From Aliivibrio sp. EL58 (GTDB lineage Bacteria; Pseudomonadota; Gammaproteobacteria; Enterobacterales; Vibrionaceae), in the NCBI RefSeq assembly GCF_900312675.1, contig NZ_OMPC01000012.1, forward strand, positions 295,700-359,699: a stretch of 64,000 bases of DNA, in the 5' to 3' direction. The notes under the pieces are model-generated. The model saw nothing but the letters and a program-made list of their open reading frames with translations, ran no database searches and was not told where the DNA came from. Shown here one piece after another: positions 58,656 to 64,000 of the stretch; within the stretch, counting starts at the first letter, position 1; each line of letters begins with the position of its first letter. The translations under genes and the position numbers were made by a program.

Positions 58656-61508
58656 ATGAAAAAATTATTAGCTCTGTCGATAGTATTGGCTTTGTCTGGG
58701 TGCAGTAATTCAGAATTTGAAGCACCAAAAAAATCAGACTTACCTCAAGGTGTCACCTTAATTGAGCAAGTATTACCAAAAGAAGGGACAACGGTTATTC
58801 CATACCAAAAATACACATTAGAAAATGGATTAACGGTTATTTTAAGTCCTGATCATTCTGATCCGCTTGTGCATGTTGATGTTACTTATCATGTAGGCTC
58901 AGCACGAGAAGAGATCGGGAAATCAGGATTTGCACACTTCTTTGAGCACATGATGTTCCAAGGCTCTGAAAATGTTGGTGATCAGCAACACTTTAAAATC
59001 ATCACAGAAGCGGGTGGTACGCTAAATGGCACCACGAACCGTGACCGAACGAATTACTTTGAAACCGTACCTGCTAATCAATTAGAAAAAATGCTCTGGC
59101 TAGAGTCAGATCGTATGGGATTCTTGATTGACGCCGTTTCTCAAAAGAAATTTGAGATCCAACGTAGTACGGTGAAGAATGAACGTGGACAGAACTATGA
59201 TAACCGTCCATACGGACTGATTTATGAGCGTATGGGAGAAGCGTTATTTCCACAAGGTCATCCTTATTCATGGCAGACAATTGGCTATGTTGAAGATTTA
59301 GACCGTGTAGATGTCAATGATCTTAAAGCCTTTTTCCTACGTTGGTACGGCCCTAATAATGCAGTAATCACTATCGGTGGTGATTTAGACAGCAAACAAA
59401 CACTAGAGTGGGTGAACAAATACTTTGGTTCAATCCCTCGTGGACCAGAAGTTGAAAATGCACCAAAGCAACCTGTGACGTTGACAGAAAATCGCTTTAT
59501 TACCCTAGAAGATAGAATTCAACAGCCGATGGTAATGATTGGTTGGCCTACGACTTACCGAGGCGAGGAAACGGAAGCCAGTCTCGATATGTTAGCTACT
59601 TTGCTTGGTAATGGTAAAACAAGCTTACTTTATCAAGAGCTAGTGAAGACAGGTAAAGTTGTCGATACTGGTGCATTTCATGACTGTGCTGAGCTGTCGT
59701 GTACCATGTATGTTTATGCCATGACAGACTCTGGTGACAACAACGGTTTAGCGTCTGCATACAGCGAGATTATGGATGTTCTGGAGAAGTTTGAAAAAGA
59801 AGGAGTATCAAAAGAAGACTTAGCTGAAGTGCAGGGGAGTGCAGAAGCTGGGGCGATATTTGGTCTACAATCTGTATCAGGAAAAGTATCTCAACTTGCG
59901 TCAAATGAGACATTCTATGGTCAGCCTAACCAGCTAGAAAAACAACTAGCAGAGTTAAAAGCCGTGACTCCTGAAAAAGTGTCTCAAGCATTCGATACCT
60001 ACATCGCGAACAAATATAAAGTGACGTTGAGTGTTGTGCCTAAAGGGAAAACACAACTTCAAGTTGAAAAGCCAAACTTTATTACGCCTAAGCGAGAATT
60101 GCCTGAATATCAAAAACTCGATGAAAATGATTTAGAAGTACGTAAAGCAGTTGATGATTTTGATCGTTCTATTATGCCTCAACCATCAAAGGGCGTTACT
60201 GCAACAACACCTGATATCTATCGTGCAAAATTGACTAACGATATTGAAATATTAGGAACTGAAGCCATTGAGACGCCAACCATTCAATTACAAATAGCGA
60301 TACCTGCAGGTAATCGATATGTAGTAAGAGGAAAGGAAGGTTTAGCTGAGCTGACTGCGGCAATGATGGAAGAAGGAACAACAGAGCGTTCTGCAGAAGA
60401 TATTCAAAAAGAGTTGGATAAATTAGGCAGTTCAATCTCATTTAACACAGGCACTTATACGACGACAATTTCAATAGCATCGCTTACGAAGAATATCGAT
60501 CAAACTCTAGCGATCGTTAATGACATGCTATTTTCCCCTGCCTTTAAAGAGGCTGATTTTGAGCGCTTACAAAAACAAGCGGTTGAAGGGTTAGTGTATG
60601 AGCATCAGAAGCCATCGTGGTTAGCGTCCCAAGCGACTCGTGAGGTTTTATTTGACGGAACTATTTTTGATCGTGCCCCTGATGGGTCATTGGAATCAGT
60701 TAAGAGTTTAACGATTGATGATATAAAACAATTCTATAAAGAGAACTATACGCCAATTGGTACTCAAGTTGTTTCTGTTGGGGACATTACTAAATCAGAT
60801 CTTGTATCTAAATTATCTTTCTTAGCTGCTTGGCAAGGAGAAGCGCCACGTTTATTAGCACCACAGAAACTACCGGTGTTGAATCAGCAAAAAATCTATC
60901 TGGTCAATAAACCGAATGCACCGCAGAGTGTGATCCGTTTTGTTCGTCAAGGTATGCAATATGATGCAACCGGAGAGCTATATAAAACTCAGCTAGCTAA
61001 TTTTAATTTGGGCGGCAACTTCAATAGTAGAATTAACCAAAATCTTCGTGAAGATAAAGGCTATACCTATGGTGCTGGAGGCTCTTTATTTGGTAATAAA
61101 GAAATTGGGATGTCGATTTTCTATGCTCAAGTTCGTGCAGACGTCACTTTAGAATCAATCCAAGAATTTATCTCTGAAATGAAAAAGTTTGAAACTGATG
61201 GTATGACGATGGATGAATTAAATTTCATGCGTTTAGCCGTAGGCCAACAAGATGCGCTAAAGTATGAAACGCCGAGTCAGAAAGCGAGTTTATTAGGTAA
61301 GATCTTAACTTACTCGTTAGATGAAGATTTTATCGATGAGCAAAATGAGTTGATAGCAACATTGGGCAGAAGTGATCTCAATACATTGGCTTCAAAATGG
61401 TTTGACCCGACACAATATCAAATAATTGTTGTTGGTGATGAAAAATCATTAATGCCAAAATTGAAAACACTAGGGTTACCAATAGAGTTACTAACCCCTA
61501 AGAAGTAA
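58656..61508 (+). CDS. M16-family zinc metalloprotease lipoprotein
   Basis: A 950-aa predicted lipoprotein (lipobox ALSGCSN, about Cys16) with two M16 peptidase modules. The N-terminal one holds the inverted zinc motif HFFEH (about residue 90) and the downstream Glu in VKNERGQ; the C-terminal module (from about 520) lacks it and keeps the Arg/Tyr substrate-binding segment NLREDKGYTYGAGGSLFG. This is typical of paired M16 enzymes such as PqqL and insulysin. The start is the ATG at 58656 (AGGAA 5 nt upstream); an earlier in-frame ATG overlaps yqaA. Substrates unknown. Confidence 0.9.
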   Translation: MKKLLALSIVLALSGCSNSEFEAPKKSDLPQGVTLIEQVLPKEGTTVIPYQKYTLENGLTVILSPDHSDPLVHVDVTYHVGSAREEIGKSGFAHFFEHMMFQGSENVGDQQHFKIITEAGGTLNGTTNRDRTNYFETVPANQLEKMLWLESDRMGFLIDAVSQKKFEIQRSTVKNERGQNYDNRPYGLIYERMGEALFPQGHPYSWQTIGYVEDLDRVDVNDLKAFFLRWYGPNNAVITIGGDLDSKQTLEWVNKYFGSIPRGPEVENAPKQPVTLTENRFITLEDRIQQPMVMIGWPTTYRGEETEASLDMLATLLGNGKTSLLYQELVKTGKVVDTGAFHDCAELSCTMYVYAMTDSGDNNGLASAYSEIMDVLEKFEKEGVSKEDLAEVQGSAEAGAIFGLQSVSGKVSQLASNETFYGQPNQLEKQLAELKAVTPEKVSQAFDTYIANKYKVTLSVVPKGKTQLQVEKPNFITPKRELPEYQKLDENDLEVRKAVDDFDRSIMPQPSKGVTATTPDIYRAKLTNDIEILGTEAIETPTIQLQIAIPAGNRYVVRGKEGLAELTAAMMEEGTTERSAEDIQKELDKLGSSISFNTGTYTTTISIASLTKNIDQTLAIVNDMLFSPAFKEADFERLQKQAVEGLVYEHQKPSWLASQATREVLFDGTIFDRAPDGSLESVKSLTIDDIKQFYKENYTPIGTQVVSVGDITKSDLVSKLSFLAAWQGEAPRLLAPQKLPVLNQQKIYLVNKPNAPQSVIRFVRQGMQYDATGELYKTQLANFNLGGNFNSRINQNLREDKGYTYGAGGSLFGNKEIGMSIFYAQVRADVTLESIQEFISEMKKFETDGMTMDELNFMRLAVGQQDALKYETPSQKASLLGKILTYSLDEDFIDEQNELIATLGRSDLNTLASKWFDPTQYQIIVVGDEKSLMPKLKTLGLPIELLTPKK

Positions 61509-61521
61509 ATTTTATTAGAAA

Positions 61522-61555
61522 GACGGCAATATCAAGCATATATTGCCGTTTTTTC
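61522..61555 (+). terminator. Terminator after the M16 gene
   Basis: ACGGCAATAT pairs with ATATTGCCGT around a 7-nt loop, followed by TTTTT. Confidence 0.9.
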
Positions 61556-61643
61556 ATATCCAACTCTCATTAAAATTTGTTAGTATCTCAGGATATAAAT
61601 CAACATTGTGATGTTGAACTTACCTCAATAGCGAGATTGTATT

Positions 61644-63209
61644 TTGACCGAATTTATCAACCGATTACAGAAAGTCGCTTCCAATCCTAAGGCATTTAAA
61701 AAAATAGGCCGAGGAATTGAAAGAGAGACCCTAAGATTTACTCTAGGTGCATCGCTTTCTTCTAAGCCACATCCAGTAGGCGTAGGTTCAGCATTAACGC
61801 ATAAATACATAACGACAGATTTTGCAGAGTCTTTATTAGAGTTTATTACGCCTGTATCAAACGATGTGGATACAGTAATACAACAACTTGAAGATGTGCA
61901 TCACTATACAGTTTCACACATGGGTGAAGAGAAGCTATGGCCACTTTCGATGCCATGTTTTGTTACTCATGATGATGATATTACGCTGGCCCAATATGGC
62001 TCATCAAATGTTGGTCAACTTAAAACAACCTACCGTGAAGGCTTAAAGCGTCGATATGGTAGTGTGATGCAAGTGATCTCTGGTGTGCATTTTAATTTCT
62101 CTTTCTCAACAGAATTCTGGGATGAGTTATTTGGCGCGCAATCAGAAGAAGAAAGAAAAGCTTCTGTCTCTGACGCTTATTTTGGTTTAATCCGAAATTA
62201 CTACCGTTTTGGCTGGTTAATTCCGTACTTCTTTGGTGCGTCTCCTGCGCTATGTAGTTCATTTATTCAAGGTCGTGAAACGGCAATGGAATTTGAATCA
62301 CTGGGTAAAACATTGTATTTACCTTATGCAACCTCATTACGTTTAAGTGATCTTGGGTACACCAATGATTCTCAAAGTGACTTAAAAATTAGTTTAAACA
62401 GCGTTAATGAATATGTTGATGGTTTAAATAAAGCCATCCGAATGCCTTCAGAAGAATTTGCAAAAATAGGATTAAAAGAAGGTGATAAACAGATTCAATT
62501 GAATGCGAATGTATTGCAAATTGAAAACGAACTTTACGCTCCAATTCGCCCTAAGCGTGTAGCAAAAAATGGTGAAAGACCTTCAGTTGCTCTAGAGAAT
62601 GATGGCGTTGAGTATATTGAGGTTCGTTCATTGGATGTAAATCCATTTAGCCCTGTTGGGGTTGATAAAGACCAAGTGCGATTCTTAGACTTATTCCTAA
62701 CATGGGCAGTATTAACTGACTCAGCACCGATGAATGACAGTGAAATGGCGTGCTGGAAAGATAATTGGAATAAGATCGTTGAAAAAGGCCGTAAGCCAGG
62801 TTTAGAGCTGCAAATTGGCTGCCAAGGTGAGCGATTAACTCAAAAAGCATGGGCTGAACGAGTATTTGCTGATTTACTTATTATCGCTAAAGAGATGGAT
62901 GCGATTAATGGCGATAATGAATACCAACAAACCCATCAACGTTTAACGGCAATGATCAATGATCCTGAACTAACGATATCAGGTCGATTATTAGCTGAAA
63001 CGAAGAAAGGTGGCGGTATTGGAACGGTTGGTTGTGAATTGGCGGTAAAACATCGTGAAACTCACTTAAATCACCAATACAACTTTTATAGTAAAAAAGA
63101 GTTGGATGCAGAAGTTGAGCGTTCTATTCTTGCCCAGAAAGAAATCGAAAATGCAGATACACAATCATTTTCTGATTATTTAGAAGATTACTTTAGTTAC
63201 TTGAAGTAA
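61644..63209 (+). CDS. gshA: Glutamate-cysteine ligase
   Basis: A 521-aa enzyme (E. coli 518) making gamma-glutamylcysteine, the first step of glutathione synthesis. It starts [14 protein letters not shown] (near residue 21) and contains [22 protein letters not shown] and [15 protein letters not shown]. The start is TTG at 61644, since the first available frame start TTG-ACC-GAA gives the full family N-terminus; E. coli gshA likewise starts with TTG, so low translation initiation may be conserved. A GCGAG lies upstream. Own terminator follows. Confidence 0.95.
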   Translation: MTEFINRLQKVASNPKAFKKIGRGIERETLRFTLGASLSSKPHPVGVGSALTHKYITTDFAESLLEFITPVSNDVDTVIQQLEDVHHYTVSHMGEEKLWPLSMPCFVTHDDDITLAQYGSSNVGQLKTTYREGLKRRYGSVMQVISGVHFNFSFSTEFWDELFGAQSEEERKASVSDAYFGLIRNYYRFGWLIPYFFGASPALCSSFIQGRETAMEFESLGKTLYLPYATSLRLSDLGYTNDSQSDLKISLNSVNEYVDGLNKAIRMPSEEFAKIGLKEGDKQIQLNANVLQIENELYAPIRPKRVAKNGERPSVALENDGVEYIEVRSLDVNPFSPVGVDKDQVRFLDLFLTWAVLTDSAPMNDSEMACWKDNWNKIVEKGRKPGLELQIGCQGERLTQKAWAERVFADLLIIAKEMDAINGDNEYQQTHQRLTAMINDPELTISGRLLAETKKGGGIGTVGCELAVKHRETHLNHQYNFYSKKELDAEVERSILAQKEIENADTQSFSDYLEDYFSYLK

Positions 63210-63226
63210 CTGAGGTTAGATTAAAC

Positions 63227-63262
63227 AAAGCACTGTTATTTGATGAGTAACAGTGCTTTTTT
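63227..63262 (+). terminator. Terminator after gshA
   Basis: AAAGCACTGTTA pairs with TAACAGTGCTTT around TTTGATGAG, followed by T residues. Confidence 0.92.
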
Positions 63263-63276
63263 ATTGAGTGATAATA

Positions 63277-63876
63277 ATGAATTATAAACTGATAATTGTT
63301 GCAGTAACATTTTCGATATTAACAGGGTGTGCGACCGCTCCTCCAACGAAACAAGATAATTTGTGTGATATTTTTCGTGAAAAAAGTGGTTGGTATGATG
63401 ATGCCAAAGACATGACTGAAGAGTATGGAACCCCTATCAATGTTGCTATGGCCATTATGAAGCAAGAGAGTAGCTTTCGTTCTGATGTGCGTCCTCCAAG
63501 AACAAAACTGCTTGGCTTTATTCCTTGGAGTCGTCCAAGCTCTGCTTATGGCTACGCTCAGGCGCAAGATCCAGTATGGGGTGAATATGAAGATGCAACC
63601 GGTGGTGGGTCACGCAGTAGTTTTGATGATGCGATAATGTTTATAGGTTGGTATACTGACGGTACGCAAAAGCGTTTAGGTATTTCTAAATGGGATCCTT
63701 ACAACCAGTACCTTGCTTATCATGAAGGTAGAGGTGGATACAAACGCAAAAGCTACCAAAGTAAACCACAATTGATTAAGATAGCTCGTAAGGTTGAATC
63801 TCAAGCGAAGACATATGGCTGGCAATTAAAGCAATGTAAAGCTGAGCTTGAACGACAAAGTAGTTGGTGGTGGTAA
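63277..63876 (+). CDS. SLT-domain-like lipoprotein, putative lytic transglycosylase
   Basis: A 199-aa predicted lipoprotein (lipobox ILTGCAT, about Cys18). The catalytic Glu motif reads MKQESSF (near 65), with SAYGYAQAQ (near 93) and YLAYHEGRGGY (near 150) as the other transglycosylase SLT motifs. An unusual insertion RPPRTKLLGFIPWSRP separates the first two. It would cut peptidoglycan glycan strands with anhydro-muramyl formation. ATG at 63277 is preferred to the GTG at 63268, having GAGTG 6 nt upstream. It lies between gshA and luxS, 30 nt before the latter. Confidence 0.85.
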   Translation: MNYKLIIVAVTFSILTGCATAPPTKQDNLCDIFREKSGWYDDAKDMTEEYGTPINVAMAIMKQESSFRSDVRPPRTKLLGFIPWSRPSSAYGYAQAQDPVWGEYEDATGGGSRSSFDDAIMFIGWYTDGTQKRLGISKWDPYNQYLAYHEGRGGYKRKSYQSKPQLIKIARKVESQAKTYGWQLKQCKAELERQSSWWW

Positions 63877-63903
63877 GCCATCATTCATAAATTAAAGGAT
63901 TAG

Positions 63904-64000
<97 letters not shown>

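Overview
The window is a stretch of the larger chromosome of a marine gamma-proteobacterium of the Vibrionaceae, most likely Aliivibrio (Vibrio) fischeri or a very close relative. The evidence is the AT-rich coding style, Vibrio-type gene order (prfC / deo operon / serB / PilZ gene / radA / second EF-G / mutS / recA / alaS / lysC / csrA / tRNA-Arg cluster / gshA / luxS), the Na+-pumping oxaloacetate decarboxylase set, and a VF530-family gene, a family that as I recall was named from a V. fischeri locus. Species assignment is inference; no rRNA is present.

Layout. 1-7.4 kb: 3' end of pnp, nlpI, then the O2-independent ubiquinone genes ubiV-ubiU (minus) and ubiT (plus, overlapping a GNAT gene), separated by a PAS-PAS-GGDEF-EAL gene. 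7.4-11 kb: holD-rimI, prfC, a 37-codon DUF5363-like gene overlapping a TatD-family nuclease (yjjV-like). 11-17.4 kb: nucleoside uptake and salvage, with nupC under a promoter carrying two CRP-like sites, a 56-aa XapX-like membrane protein, and deoC-deoA-deoB-deoD, whose leader is full of palindromes. 17.4-19.2 kb: ytjB-like gene and serB, divergent.

19.2-32.9 kb: a complete tad (Flp pilus) locus on the plus strand: flp, prepilin peptidase, rcpC/cpaB, secretin rcpA/cpaC, a CpaD-like lipoprotein, tadZ, tadA, tadB, tadC, tadD, tadE, tadF, tadG and an OmpA-like protein. It converges on a PhoP/PhoQ-like two-component system on the minus strand. Three TGTCAT repeats at 11-12 bp spacing lie just upstream of a good sigma-70 promoter before flp. 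This block appears inserted between serB and the PilZ-radA pair, which are close neighbours in related genomes.

33-47 kb: a two-PilZ-domain c-di-GMP receptor, radA (divergent), a second EF-G, a VF530-family gene, codB-codA, a long-chain acyl-CoA ligase and mutS. 47-53 kb: pncC, recA with a LexA box inside its promoter, alaS, lysC, csrA. recX is not between recA and alaS. 53.3-54.6 kb: nine tRNA genes (2 Ser-GCU, 7 Arg-ACG) in an array with a 220-bp perfect duplication and an alternating-spacer 286-bp periodicity. 54.9-64 kb: oadGAB, yqaA, an M16 zinc-protease lipoprotein, gshA (TTG start), an SLT-like lipoprotein and the 5' end of luxS.

Most of the window is conserved housekeeping. The accessory content is the tad block with its neighbouring regulator, and the most suggestive non-coding signals are upstream of flp, nupC and deoC and in the tRNA array.
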